This document shows positions 51,725 to 60,800 of a DNA stretch of 64,000 nucleotides, one piece after another. The number at the start of each line of letters is the position of its first letter. Position 1 is the stretch's first letter. The notes under the pieces were generated by a model that saw nothing but the letters and a program-made list of their open reading frames with translations, ran no database searches and was not told the DNA's origin. Position numbers and translations under genes: made by a program. Source of the stretch: Ravibacter sp964559125. Lineage in GTDB: Bacteria > Bacteroidota > Bacteroidia > Cytophagales > Spirosomataceae. The stretch covers positions 1 through 64,000 of the forward strand of contig CAZLGW010000030.1 of assembly GCA_964559125.1 (NCBI GenBank), in the 5' to 3' direction.

Positions 51725-54460
51725 TTACTTGCTGATTACTACCCGGAAGGTCTCCGAAACCCCATTGGCTCCATCGACCTTCAGCAGGTAAACACCCGCC
51801 GGCAGATGACTCACATCCAGCGATTCTTTAGTAGCATCCGGCGTTACCTTTACTTCAATTCCGGAAGCGTTGTATAGCTGTATGCTCCTGACATTTCCAG
51901 GCTTACCGGGATTCAAGTACAACCTGTCGGAAACCGGGTTGGGGTATGCTGTCAGGCTTTTTGCGGCGCCTTTCAACCTGATGCTCTCGATAGCGCTGTA
52001 GCTAAAAGAGCCGTCGAAGTCTACCGATCTGAGCCGGTAGTAGTTCATAGATAGTGAAGGATTGGTGTGGATATAGGTGTATGACTTGAGTGCTGTGTGA
52101 GCTCCTGCAGCTTTTATCTCCCAGATTTTGCTCCACTCTTTTCCGTTAAGGCTGTGCTCTATGTCGAAGTGGCTGGCGTTGGCTTCTTCTGTGGTAGTCC
52201 AGTCGAGACGGACGGAATTACCTTCAGTAGGTGAAGCTTTGAAAGAGGCGAGGGTGACGGGAAGGGCGTCGCCGTTTACTCGGATTGTAAAGTTGCCGGT
52301 TTCGGCGGCTACCCGCGCGGCCGCAGGGGTGTAGTTGTAAACCCGGAAGTAATAGGTGGTTCCGCCTACGGCATCAGCAATGGTCAGGCTTTCGCTCCCG
52401 ACGCCATCATTTTTACAGGCGACAGAGGTAAGCGCTTCGCAGCTACCTGTAAATGCCTCAAGCACCAGGTCGAAATCGCTGGTAAGAGCATTGACTGTCA
52501 GAGCGCCGGACGAGACAGGCGTTACTTTGTACCAAACATCATAGGCATAGCCCGGTGAGCAGGCACCGCCGGAGAGGCTTTCGGTAGCGCCGTTGGTCGT
52601 GCCTGCTGCCTGGGTGCCGTTGGAGATATCGACGGCAGCGGCGCATTCGTCGTTGGCCGGTAGGGCCGGAGTGACGACACAGATTTTGAAATTAATGCGG
52701 TCAGCGATGCCACTAAGGGCATGCAAGGCGTATATTCGCACAAAATAGGTTTCTCCTATGGCGAGCCCTGCAACATGGGCTTCATGAGACTGTGATGCCG
52801 ATTCGCAAAGAATGAGCTCGCCAGGGGTATCCCCGGTCTTACGGAGTACCTCTATTGTAAAAGCGCGGTTGTTACCGTAGGCTATGGCAATGTCCGAGAG
52901 CTTAACCGTATGCGCCTGGTTTGTAGCAGTAAAGGAATACCAGACATCGTCGTCGTTGTCAAAGATTTTACAGGCTGCCTGGGCGCTCTTTGTGGCGCCG
53001 TCGGTGGTGCCAGCTACAGGTTCTGTGCATGTATCGTCTTCACTCACCGTTAGCTCTTCTGCGCCAGTATATTCATCATTGGCCGGAGGATACACCGGGC
53101 TGAGCAAACAGATGTTAAAATTGATACGGTCCACGATTCCGTTGAAGCTGTATTGCGCATATACCCTGACAAAATACGTATCATCTACGGTAAGCCCGGT
53201 CAAAAGCCCTTCGTGTATTGCGTTAGCAGCGCTGCTGCATAGAATTCTCTCGCCGGGTGCCCCCGCGTTGCTTGTGAAAACTTCAATTCTGCTAGCACGG
53301 TAGTCGCCATAAGCCAGGGAAACAGACGACAGGCGTACAATGTGTGAAGCCCGGGTCGCAGTAAACTCATACCAGACATCGTCGTCATTGGAGTTGACGC
53401 CTGTGCAAGCGACCGGAGCGCTTTGGGTGGCGCCCTCAGTGGTGCCGGCAATGGCTTCTGTACAGGTGTAGTCCTGGTTCACCGTTAATACCCTGGCACC
53501 GGCAGGCTCATCGTTAGCGGGCGGATTAGGCGGCGTCAGGATTGATATGTCGTAGTTGATACGATCCCCTATTCCGTCGAAGCTGTATTGCGCATATACC
53601 CTGACAAAATACGTATCATTTACAGTAAGCCCTGTCAACAGCCCTTCGTGTATCGTAGCATCGCTGCTGCTACAGAGAATTCTTTCGTCAGGCCCTCCCG
53701 CATTGCTTGTGAAAACTTCAATTCTGCTATGACGATAGCTGCCATAGGCCAGGGAAATTGAAGATAAGCGCACGATGTGGGAAGCCCGGGTTGCAGTGAA
53801 CCTATACCATACGTCGTCATCATTAGAGTTGACGTTTGTGCAAGCGGCCGGAGCGCTTTGGGTGGCTCCATCAGTAGTGCCGGCCCTGCTATTGACAGGA
53901 TCGTAACCAGCGTTGGCTGTTAGCGGTGTCGCGTCAGCAGGCTCATCGTTAGCGGGCGGATTAGGCGGTGTCAGGATTGAAATATTGAAGTTGATACGAT
54001 GGCCTGAACTATAACCATAGACTCTGACAAAATAAGTTTCATCTACTGTCAGCCCTACCAAAACAGCTTCTCCTCTTTTGGGGAATGTACCGCCTATGTA
54101 CGCACAAAGGATTTGTTCTGTCAACCGATTTTCATCACTTTTGAATACTTCTATTCCAGGTGCTGTATAGCTACCCTCTCCCGGCGTAATATTCCACAGC
54201 CTTATAATATGCGAGCCCTTTGAAGCTTTAAATTTATACCAGACATCGTCGTCATGCGCGTTAAAAGTTGTGCAACTCGACTGGGGGCTTTGGGTTGCGC
54301 CTACGGTAGTGCCGGCATTGAAATGTGTCGACTCGTAGTCAGGATTCACATCAAGCGCTACCGCCCCGGTGTAATCATCATTCTCGGGAGCCTGACCGTA
54401 ACCGTGCAGGCCCGTCAAAAGCAATCCCAGTAAAAACAGTAGAATAGAATTACGCTTCAT
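51725..54460 (-). CDS. T9SS-secreted surface protein with five tandem beta domains
   Basis: Cell-surface protein of 911 residues. Signal peptide MKRNSILLFLLGLLLTGLHG. Five repeats of about 140 residues follow (27-165, 170-312, 314-458, 460-600, 602-735), each with PPANDE, AGTTxGATQS, the DDDVWYxFTAT strand, and a TYFVRVYxY strand near the end; these look like pre-peptidase C-terminal/jelly-roll type beta domains. An LPVTLASFKAS fibronectin-like module (about 735-835) and a type A T9SS sorting domain (AYPNPVSDRLYL ... GVYLLKV ... RVVISK) complete it. Repeats 2 and 3 are nearly identical in DNA as well (53140-53330 and 53560-53760). Likely an adhesin-like protein; ligand unknown. Confidence 0.82.
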   Translation of the reverse strand: MKRNSILLFLLGLLLTGLHGYGQAPENDDYTGAVALDVNPDYESTHFNAGTTVGATQSPQSSCTTFNAHDDDVWYKFKASKGSHIIRLWNITPGEGSYTAPGIEVFKSDENRLTEQILCAYIGGTFPKRGEAVLVGLTVDETYFVRVYGYSSGHRINFNISILTPPNPPANDEPADATPLTANAGYDPVNSRAGTTDGATQSAPAACTNVNSNDDDVWYRFTATRASHIVRLSSISLAYGSYRHSRIEVFTSNAGGPDERILCSSSDATIHEGLLTGLTVNDTYFVRVYAQYSFDGIGDRINYDISILTPPNPPANDEPAGARVLTVNQDYTCTEAIAGTTEGATQSAPVACTGVNSNDDDVWYEFTATRASHIVRLSSVSLAYGDYRASRIEVFTSNAGAPGERILCSSAANAIHEGLLTGLTVDDTYFVRVYAQYSFNGIVDRINFNICLLSPVYPPANDEYTGAEELTVSEDDTCTEPVAGTTDGATKSAQAACKIFDNDDDVWYSFTATNQAHTVKLSDIAIAYGNNRAFTIEVLRKTGDTPGELILCESASQSHEAHVAGLAIGETYFVRIYALHALSGIADRINFKICVVTPALPANDECAAAVDISNGTQAAGTTNGATESLSGGACSPGYAYDVWYKVTPVSSGALTVNALTSDFDLVLEAFTGSCEALTSVACKNDGVGSESLTIADAVGGTTYYFRVYNYTPAAARVAAETGNFTIRVNGDALPVTLASFKASPTEGNSVRLDWTTTEEANASHFDIEHSLNGKEWSKIWEIKAAGAHTALKSYTYIHTNPSLSMNYYRLRSVDFDGSFSYSAIESIRLKGAAKSLTAYPNPVSDRLYLNPGKPGNVRSIQLYNASGIEVKVTPDATKESLDVSHLPAGVYLLKVDGANGVSETFRVVISK

Positions 54461-54500
54461 TATTTTACTTTTTGTTTATTGTTTGTAAAGGAGTTAAGTA

Positions 54501-55208
54501 TTAGTCTTCCAGCCCGAGGGCTTCTTTTACTTCCTCGTAGTTGTCCCAGTTGATATCCGCTGTCCGTCCGGCGGGGTTGCCGTAGACGATGACGTGGCGG
54601 ATTTGTGGATAGTCTTTGACCAGGTCGAGATAAAACTCGGTGCTTTTTCCCGACATATCGGGTGAAATCTCCCATAGTAATTTGTCCTCGTTGTAAACAC
54701 GGACGTCTATTTCGAACCAGGGGATATAGAGGTTTTTGCCCCAGCGGGAAGAATAATTACCCGGTAGAAAATCATTATAAGCGTTGGTAGTGCGTCCGGG
54801 GATTTTTATATAAGAAGTAGCGTAGGGATTTGCCGTGATGTTTTCCGTGAGTTCGTATCCCTGGGTGGCTCCTACGAGTGCCTGGTATTTGATATACGTA
54901 TGAATGGAAGCTGTATTGATAGCTTCCTCCGTAAAAAGGCTGTTACCGGAATTATAGACCTGGTAATTGATCCACCGTGAGTTGGAAGGAGGTATTGTCC
55001 AATCGTAGGCGTTCCATTGCGGTTTGAACCAGCCGCTTGTCACCACATTGGCATTGCCCTGGTCGCCTTTCGGCCCCTGGGTTCCGGGGGCTCCTGCAAC
55101 GCCCTGAGCTCCTGCAGGTCCTTGCGGCCCTTCCGGGCCTTTGCAGGAAGCAATGCCTGCTGCTAATACAATGGTAAAGAATAGAGCGAGGAAAGAGGGG
55201 GCTTGCAT
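54501..55208 (-). CDS. Collagen-like lipoprotein
   Basis: Lipoprotein of 235 residues. The lipobox is GIASC with Cys22, followed at once by ten Gly-X-Y triplets (24-53; GPEGPQGPAGAQGVAGAP) and then a non-repetitive C-terminal domain (about 54-235; TSGWFKPQWNAYDWTIPPSNS, NLYIPWFEIDVRVYN, YPQIRHVIVYGNPAG). Such short collagen-like stalks with a C-terminal head occur in many Bacteroidota and may form trimers. It lies 40 bases upstream (in its direction) of the T9SS repeat protein gene and both may be co-transcribed. Role unknown, presumably surface-exposed. Confidence 0.83.
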   Translation of the reverse strand: MQAPSFLALFFTIVLAAGIASCKGPEGPQGPAGAQGVAGAPGTQGPKGDQGNANVVTSGWFKPQWNAYDWTIPPSNSRWINYQVYNSGNSLFTEEAINTASIHTYIKYQALVGATQGYELTENITANPYATSYIKIPGRTTNAYNDFLPGNYSSRWGKNLYIPWFEIDVRVYNEDKLLWEISPDMSGKSTEFYLDLVKDYPQIRHVIVYGNPAGRTADINWDNYEEVKEALGLED

Positions 55209-55418
55209 GAATGTAAGAGTTTGAATGTTTAATTATACAAATCGTCCCGCCGGACGTTGAACGAAGCTCAATATTAGTATCGCGGCACTCTCCCATTCCA
55301 CCCCCTTCCAACAATTCTCCCTTCCTTTCCGACATAACAGCAGGCTGCGTAGAGATTTTTTTCGACTATTTCAGATTTTTTTTGAGGCCGGTATAGAAGT
55401 ACAGCGACACTTTCGCTA
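55209..55418. other. Spacer, upstream part, no gene seen
   Basis: Divergent spacer between the collagen-like lipoprotein and the first LytTR regulator. No ORF of convincing character and no hairpin with a T run were seen here; regulatory repeats follow at 55419-55460. Confidence 0.4.
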
Positions 55419-55460
55419 TCCGACAAATCGAAAGATCCTTCCGACATTTATACCGTTCTT
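55419..55460 (+). promoter_or_regulatory. Candidate LytTR-binding direct repeats
   Basis: TCCGACAAA (55419-55427), 12 bases, then TCCGACATT (55440-55448): nine-base repeats with a 21-base period, the architecture of LytTR sites. ACCGTTCTT (55452-55460) adds a half-site near the family consensus. It lies about 140-180 bases before the response regulator gene. Confidence 0.45.
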
Positions 55461-55559
55461 TCGGATTTTTGACGTATATGCTGTAGCGATAAAAAAGGCG
55501 GGAGGGCAGATCGGGTCTGCCGGGCTGCCCGTAAGCTGGTAAATAGTAACCGGATATGC

Positions 55560-55567
55560 TATTTTTG
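55560..55567 (+). promoter_or_regulatory. Possible -7 box of the first LytTR system
   Basis: TATTTTTG matches TAnnTTTG, 35 bases before the regulator ATG. No clear -33 box is visible at the right distance. Confidence 0.35.
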
Positions 55568-55601
55568 TAGCAAACCTTTTCTTCTCTACAGCGTAGAAGA
55601 C

Positions 55602-56366
55602 ATGAAAATACTCATCGTTGAAGACGACTTACTTACCTCCGGATTACTGAAAAAACACCTGGAAGAAGCCGGCCACGAGGTGACGGCCTGCGCCAGGTCG
55701 CTTTCGGAAGCCATCAAAAGCCTGAGGAAAAACGCGCCGGATTTTGCCATACTCGATATTTCCCTGGGAGGCGATAAAAACAAGGATGGCATTGAGCTGG
55801 CCAACTGGATCGGCGACTTCCTGCACATTCCTTTCCTGTTCCTTTCGGGGCGGGACTCTCCTCCTGCCGAAGCGGCTTTTACCCAATCGTATGCCTATAT
55901 CAAAAAGCCTTATGATAAAGAACAGTTTCTGTTGCAGGTAAGGCTTATACAGGATCGCTTCTGGGAAAACCAGGCAGGCCGGCAGCAGCGGGAAATTCCC
56001 GACAGTTTGTACCTGCATGTCAACGGCGACTACAAGCGGATACGTTTTGAAGAGCTGTTGTATGTGCAAGCCAACAGGGGTAAGGTAATCGTACACACTA
56101 TTTCAACGGGGGGCAATCCTTATGTGATCGGTACGCACCTGGGCGATATATCGCGTTTTTTTACCCATCCGCTGCTGCTCTCTCTGCCACCTTCATTTAT
56201 TATTAACCACCATTATATAAAGGCAATTAGCGGGAACGAGGTAGAGTTGCAAGCCGGAGATAGAAAGCAAAGCGTAAGCTTGTCTGTGAAAGCCAGGAAG
56301 CTGCTGATCGAGAAATTAAACGTGGTCAAAACCAAATCTAGAAATCTCCCAAAGGATGCATTATAG
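55602..56366 (+). CDS. LytTR-type response regulator (system 1)
   Basis: Two-domain response regulator of 254 residues. The receiver domain (1-120) has the acidic pair D8-D9 (IVEDDLL), the phospho-acceptor D52 (AILDISLG) and the conserved Lys in AYIKKPYD. The C-terminal LytTR DNA-binding domain (about 138-235) has YLHVNGDYKRIRFEELLYVQA, PYVIGTHLGDISRFF and IINHHYIKAI. It overlaps the kinase gene by 11 bases and forms a pair with it. It is a paralogue of the regulator at 58361. Regulated genes may include the neighbouring surface proteins, judging by the LytTR-like repeats at 55419. Confidence 0.93.
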   Translation: MKILIVEDDLLTSGLLKKHLEEAGHEVTACARSLSEAIKSLRKNAPDFAILDISLGGDKNKDGIELANWIGDFLHIPFLFLSGRDSPPAEAAFTQSYAYIKKPYDKEQFLLQVRLIQDRFWENQAGRQQREIPDSLYLHVNGDYKRIRFEELLYVQANRGKVIVHTISTGGNPYVIGTHLGDISRFFTHPLLLSLPPSFIINHHYIKAISGNEVELQAGDRKQSVSLSVKARKLLIEKLNVVKTKSRNLPKDAL

Positions 56367-58104
56367 CAGATGGAGATTGTTTTTAGTAGTTGTATTAACA
56401 CTGCTCTGCTGTCACGTATCATGGTCGCAGCATGACCCGACTTTCCCGTTAAACCAGGAGAAGCTGACCTATGCCCAGGATACAGAAGCCAGGGCGCTTG
56501 CTGCCAGGGATTCTTCTTTGATGGCTGAAGCTTATTACCTCTACGGAAAGGTATATGCGATGGCGGGAGATTACCGCTCGTCGCAGCGATTTTTCCTGTC
56601 ATCGCTGCATATCCAGGAGATGCTAAAAGATTCGTCGAAGATGGCAAGGCTGCTTACCCGCTTAGGTGAAAATGAAGCTTCACAGGGACATTTCCCGGAA
56701 GCAATGAATTATAGTAAAAAGGCGATTGAGATGGCGCTGCTGCTAAATGATGCAGAAAGGTTGAATCCGGCCTATCTTGCGATAGGGACGGTATTCGAAG
56801 GGGTATGGGAGTCGGACCGGCGAGCGAATCGTAAACTCTATGATAGTAGTATGTATTATTATCAAAAGACTCTGGATCTGGTTACTGAAATGAAAGATCA
56901 GGCGGGCATGGCTCACACATTTTTAAAACTGGGTGTTCTTAAACTCAAAAACGACGAGCGTGAATCGATCGGGTATCTGCAGGGATCGGTAGATTTGAAC
57001 AGGAAAGAGGCACAATTATTTAACGGTGTGAAGGCAGGAGCCTACCTGGCTACAGCTTATCTGAAATTTGATGAGCTTGTAAATGGTAGGAAGTGGCTTG
57101 AAGAGTCGGAAAGACATTATGAGGCGAATGCTGTCAATGATTTTGTAACACGCCTGCTTATCCTGGAAGGATGGAGGGATTATTATATAAAATCTGGTGA
57201 CTTGCAACACGCCCTTGGCTATTCCGAAAAGATAAGAAAGGCTGAGAAAGAGCAATTTCTTGCCGATCGTTCAAAAACGGTAGAGAAGCTTAACCAGGAG
57301 CTGAAAGCGGATCAGACTGAAAAAGAGCTATTGCTTGAAAAGGAAAGAGCGGTGTTACTTGTGAAAAGCTACCAGCTTCAGCGCGTGGTCAATATCATCC
57401 TGGTTTGTATCATAGTTGCATCGATACTGATCATTTTCTTCTACTACCGTATGTATCGCACCAACCGCCGGCTCAGCATCCAGAATGCCCGGCTAGTCGA
57501 TGAGCAAAGTCATCGAATGAAAAATCACCTGCAGATGGCTGCCAACCTGCTCTCGCTCCAGTCATACGAAATTAAAGACGAAGGCGCGCTGGCTGTTATC
57601 GAGGAAAGCCGCCTGAGGCTTCAGGCTATTGCGCTCTTGCAAAAAGAGCTTTACTCCAAAGAGCTTTATTCCGGCAAGCAGGGGGGTAATGATGGCCGGG
57701 TTGATTTCTCGGGCTACGGACAGGAGTTGGTGAAACTGTCTTTGGATGCATGCGGTTATATCAGGGTTTCCAGGGAGGTTGATCTTGACCCGGTTGAGCT
57801 AAGAATAGAAGCTGCGCTTGCTTTGGCCCTGATTCTAAACGAGTTGATTACGAATGCCTCCAAGTATGCGTTTCCCGGTCATTCTTCTCCTTTTCTCCGA
57901 ATAGGGCTTCGAAGGAACGACCGGAAAGCTTTGCTTGAAGTAGCCGATAACGGCTTCAATCTCAGGTTAGGCGACACCCAGTCAGGTTCCTCTTTCGGTA
58001 TGCAGCTTATCCGTACCCAGGCCGAACAGCTTTACGCGGTTTATAGTTTTGAGAATGATCCGCGATCCGGTGGGCTATTGTTTAAGATGGAGTTTCCTGT
58101 GTAG
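56356..58104 (+). CDS. TPR sensor histidine kinase, HisKA_2 type (system 1)
   Basis: Membrane sensor kinase of 582 residues. Signal peptide (MHYSRWRLFLVVVLTLLC ... WSQ), a periplasmic TPR-like helical region (about 45-300, AYYLYGKVYAMAGDYRSS, GENEASQGHFPEAMNYSKKAI), a coiled coil (about 300-345), one membrane span (about 347-366), then a HisKA_2 domain with the phospho-acceptor His386 (QSHRMKNHLQMAANLLSLQ) and an HATPase domain (LILNELITNASKYAFPG, VADNGF, SFGMQLIRTQAEQLYAVYS). It pairs with the preceding LytTR regulator by overlap. The input signal is unknown; periplasmic TPRs usually bind peptides or proteins. Confidence 0.9.
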   Translation: MHYSRWRLFLVVVLTLLCCHVSWSQHDPTFPLNQEKLTYAQDTEARALAARDSSLMAEAYYLYGKVYAMAGDYRSSQRFFLSSLHIQEMLKDSSKMARLLTRLGENEASQGHFPEAMNYSKKAIEMALLLNDAERLNPAYLAIGTVFEGVWESDRRANRKLYDSSMYYYQKTLDLVTEMKDQAGMAHTFLKLGVLKLKNDERESIGYLQGSVDLNRKEAQLFNGVKAGAYLATAYLKFDELVNGRKWLEESERHYEANAVNDFVTRLLILEGWRDYYIKSGDLQHALGYSEKIRKAEKEQFLADRSKTVEKLNQELKADQTEKELLLEKERAVLLVKSYQLQRVVNIILVCIIVASILIIFFYYRMYRTNRRLSIQNARLVDEQSHRMKNHLQMAANLLSLQSYEIKDEGALAVIEESRLRLQAIALLQKELYSKELYSGKQGGNDGRVDFSGYGQELVKLSLDACGYIRVSREVDLDPVELRIEAALALALILNELITNASKYAFPGHSSPFLRIGLRRNDRKALLEVADNGFNLRLGDTQSGSSFGMQLIRTQAEQLYAVYSFENDPRSGGLLFKMEFPV

Positions 58105-58360
58105 CAGGTAGACGGTAAATGACTTGTGAATTAGCGTTGTTTCTTAGGCATAGGAAGGAGAAAGGCTGGATTTTATTTTGAATGCCAAACGTTGTACGAA
58201 ATAGGATTATTTTTTTATTTGCATAACCAGCGAAAACTTCTCCAGGAATTGAAAAAAGTAAACCCCTATCTGAATATCGGGATAGTTTGGTATTTTAACG
58301 AATGAAAAGTAACCGATGGGCGAATTCCGGAGAATTTGTCGTTACCCTCTTCATATATTT

Positions 58361-59092
58361 ATGAATATTCTAATAGTAGAAGACGACTTGTTGATGGCGG
58401 GCAGATTGCGGGAGGATCTGGAGCAAGCCGGTCACAACATCACCGCTCACGTACGTTCTCTTCAGGATGCTTTGAAATCCTACAGGAACAATACGCCTGA
58501 TTTTGCTATTATCGATATCTCGCTCGGGCATATCGATAACCGCGACGGCATCGAGCTGGCCAACTGGCTGGGCGAGCTGAACAAGATCCCGTTTGTGTTC
58601 CTAACCGGGCATACGACGCCCCCGCAGGGTGTGGAAAAGACGAGGTCGTCCAACTATATCGTAAAACCTTATCACAAATTTCAGTTGCTGACTCAGATAC
58701 AGTTGAACTACGACCGTTTTAAAGAAGCAAAGGAGCAGGAAGCGTTTCCCGAATGCTTTTACATCAGGGTAAATGGCCACCTTACCCGGATCCCTTTCGG
58801 CGAACTGCTCTACATAAAGGCCGAGAGGCGCAGCGTATCCGTGCATACGGTAAGCACAGGCGAAAGCCCGTATATGATCGGCACAAACCTCGGCGATATA
58901 TTGCATTTTTTTGAGCATCCTGACCTGGTCATCCTGAAACCTTCCCTGGTCCTGAACAAAAAGCATATCCGCTCGATACGCGAGGATGGTGTGGAAATAG
59001 GGGAGACCGGACATTTGGTCAATTTGTCGGCAAGCGCTCGTAAGCGTCTGATCGATAGGGTCTATCTTATAAAAACAAGATCGAAAGCCTAG
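58361..59092 (+). CDS. LytTR-type response regulator (system 2)
   Basis: Response regulator of 243 residues, clearly related to the one at 55602. The start at 58361 (MNILIVEDDLLMAG) aligns with the first system; an ATG at 58316 would add 15 residues ahead of the receiver domain. Receiver: D8-D9, phospho-acceptor D52 (AIIDISLG), Lys in YIVKPYHK. LytTR domain about 135-235 (YIRVNGHLTRIPFGELLYIKA, SLVLNKKHIRSIRE). The kinase gene begins 34 bases after. Spacer 58105-58360 holds no gene; no clear promoter was seen. Confidence 0.92.
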   Translation: MNILIVEDDLLMAGRLREDLEQAGHNITAHVRSLQDALKSYRNNTPDFAIIDISLGHIDNRDGIELANWLGELNKIPFVFLTGHTTPPQGVEKTRSSNYIVKPYHKFQLLTQIQLNYDRFKEAKEQEAFPECFYIRVNGHLTRIPFGELLYIKAERRSVSVHTVSTGESPYMIGTNLGDILHFFEHPDLVILKPSLVLNKKHIRSIREDGVEIGETGHLVNLSASARKRLIDRVYLIKTRSKA

Positions 59093-59126
59093 TTTATATT
59101 GTCGGGATTTTTCTCGTTAGACATAG

Positions 59127-60797
59127 ATGCGCTTCCAGGTATATTTCTCCATTCTGCTTATGCTTATTGCGGCGATCCCGTCAGTCGGACAGGGGGTGCC
59201 TTCCAATTTTCAGCTGGATCCTCAGAGGCTTGCAAAAGCGAAGGAAACAGAGGCGGAAGCGCTCCTGAAAAAGGATTCTTCCCTGCTGGCCGAAGCCTAC
59301 TACCTTTACGGGAAAGTATATACTAACGCTGCTAACCTGACGCTTGGTGAAGAATATTTTATCAGGTCACTACGGATCCTGGAACCCCTGGGCGATTCGT
59401 GGGAAACAGGGAGGCTGTATATGCGCCTTTCCGAAAGCGACCAGCGACTAAGGAGGTATGACAGCGCGCTGCAGAGAGCTTTTAAGGCAGAAGAAATCTT
59501 TAAGCGTGCGGGTTCGGACAAAGGGTTATTTTCTGCATATGGTAATATAGGTGATCTCTATTGGATAAAAAAAGACTACCCGAGGGCTACAAGTTATTTG
59601 AAAAAAGCAGAATCTATCGTTACCGGGCTTGACGATTTGCAAGGGATGGCTGAAACTAGCCACAGGCTCGGTAAATTGCTGGCATCTCAGCGATCGGAAG
59701 AAGCATTTGTCTATTTTGAAAAAGCGCAGAAGCTGTTCTTCGATCTGAAGAATGTCACGAACCAGACTTCAAATCTCTTTCGTACGGCAGAAGCTTATCT
59801 TTATTTCGATCGCTATGCAGAAGCCAGGCGTGTGCTTGATAAAGCTGATTCGTTATATCGGACGATACATTCGCCGCAAACCGATCTTACGGTTGGTTTG
59901 AATGAAGCATTCAGAAAGTATTTTGAAAAGACCAGGAAATGGAAGGAAGCTTATGAATACCAGAAACGGCGGTCGGAGGTGGAGTTTGAGCGGCTGGGTA
60001 TACAGCGTGACAGCGTTATTCGCAGGCTCCATGTCGAATATGAGTCTGAAAGGAAAGACGCGGCGCTTGCCGCACAGCAAAATGAGATAAAACTTCAACA
60101 TTACTTAAATTACCTGCTCTTGGCAGTACTTTGTCTCACAGGTGTTTTTACAGTTTTTTTTTACCGACTCTACCGAAAGAATCAGAAATTAGGAGAGTTA
60201 AATGCCCACCTGGTGCGCGAACAGGGGCATCGTATCCGTAACCACCTGCAGATGATCAGCAATATGCTCCAGCTGAATTCGGGCATTTTGAGCGACCCCG
60301 AGGCGAAGGCAACGCTTCTCGAAAGTGAATTGCGCGTACAGTCTATCGCGTTGCTTCAGAAGGGGATTTATAGCAGAGACCAGGGAGCCGAGGTTTTTCT
60401 GCCGGAATACTTCACCTTGCTGACCGATCACGTCCTGGAAGTTTCCGGGTATGAGCGGGTAGAAAGGCAGCTCGAAATAGAAGCTATTTTTCTCCATCCC
60501 GACAGGGCGCTTCCGGTAGCGCTGATCCTCAACGAACTGGTCACCAATTCATGCAAATATGCTTTTCCCGGCCATCCTTCGCCGCAACTGAAGGTGATAT
60601 GCCGGCAGGAAGGAGAACGCATACACTTTATGGTGGCCGATAATGGCCCTGGTTTTTCCCCGGTGCTTCCCGGATCGGAGCAATCGTTCGGGATGCAATT
60701 GATCCGTATCCAGGCCGAGCAGCTTTATGCAGTTTACAGTTTTCAGAATGACCCGGAAACAGGCGGTGCGCTTTTTGAAATGGAGTTTTCAGCGTGA
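59127..60797 (+). CDS. TPR sensor histidine kinase, HisKA_2 type (system 2)
   Basis: Paralogue of the kinase at 56356; 556 residues. Signal peptide (MRFQVYFSILLMLIAAIPSVG), periplasmic TPR-like helices (about 45-300, AYYLYGKVYTNAANLTLG, YGNIGDLYWIKKDYPRATSYL), membrane span (about 333-352), HisKA_2 with His368 (QGHRIRNHLQMISNMLQLN) and HATPase domain (LILNELVTNSCKYAFPGH, VADNGPGFSP, SFGMQLIRIQAEQLYAVYS). The catalytic halves of the two kinases are much more alike than their sensing halves, so the inputs may have diverged. It converges with dnaE with a gap of three bases. Confidence 0.9.
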   Translation: MRFQVYFSILLMLIAAIPSVGQGVPSNFQLDPQRLAKAKETEAEALLKKDSSLLAEAYYLYGKVYTNAANLTLGEEYFIRSLRILEPLGDSWETGRLYMRLSESDQRLRRYDSALQRAFKAEEIFKRAGSDKGLFSAYGNIGDLYWIKKDYPRATSYLKKAESIVTGLDDLQGMAETSHRLGKLLASQRSEEAFVYFEKAQKLFFDLKNVTNQTSNLFRTAEAYLYFDRYAEARRVLDKADSLYRTIHSPQTDLTVGLNEAFRKYFEKTRKWKEAYEYQKRRSEVEFERLGIQRDSVIRRLHVEYESERKDAALAAQQNEIKLQHYLNYLLLAVLCLTGVFTVFFYRLYRKNQKLGELNAHLVREQGHRIRNHLQMISNMLQLNSGILSDPEAKATLLESELRVQSIALLQKGIYSRDQGAEVFLPEYFTLLTDHVLEVSGYERVERQLEIEAIFLHPDRALPVALILNELVTNSCKYAFPGHPSPQLKVICRQEGERIHFMVADNGPGFSPVLPGSEQSFGMQLIRIQAEQLYAVYSFQNDPETGGALFEMEFSA

Positions 60798-60800
60798 AGC

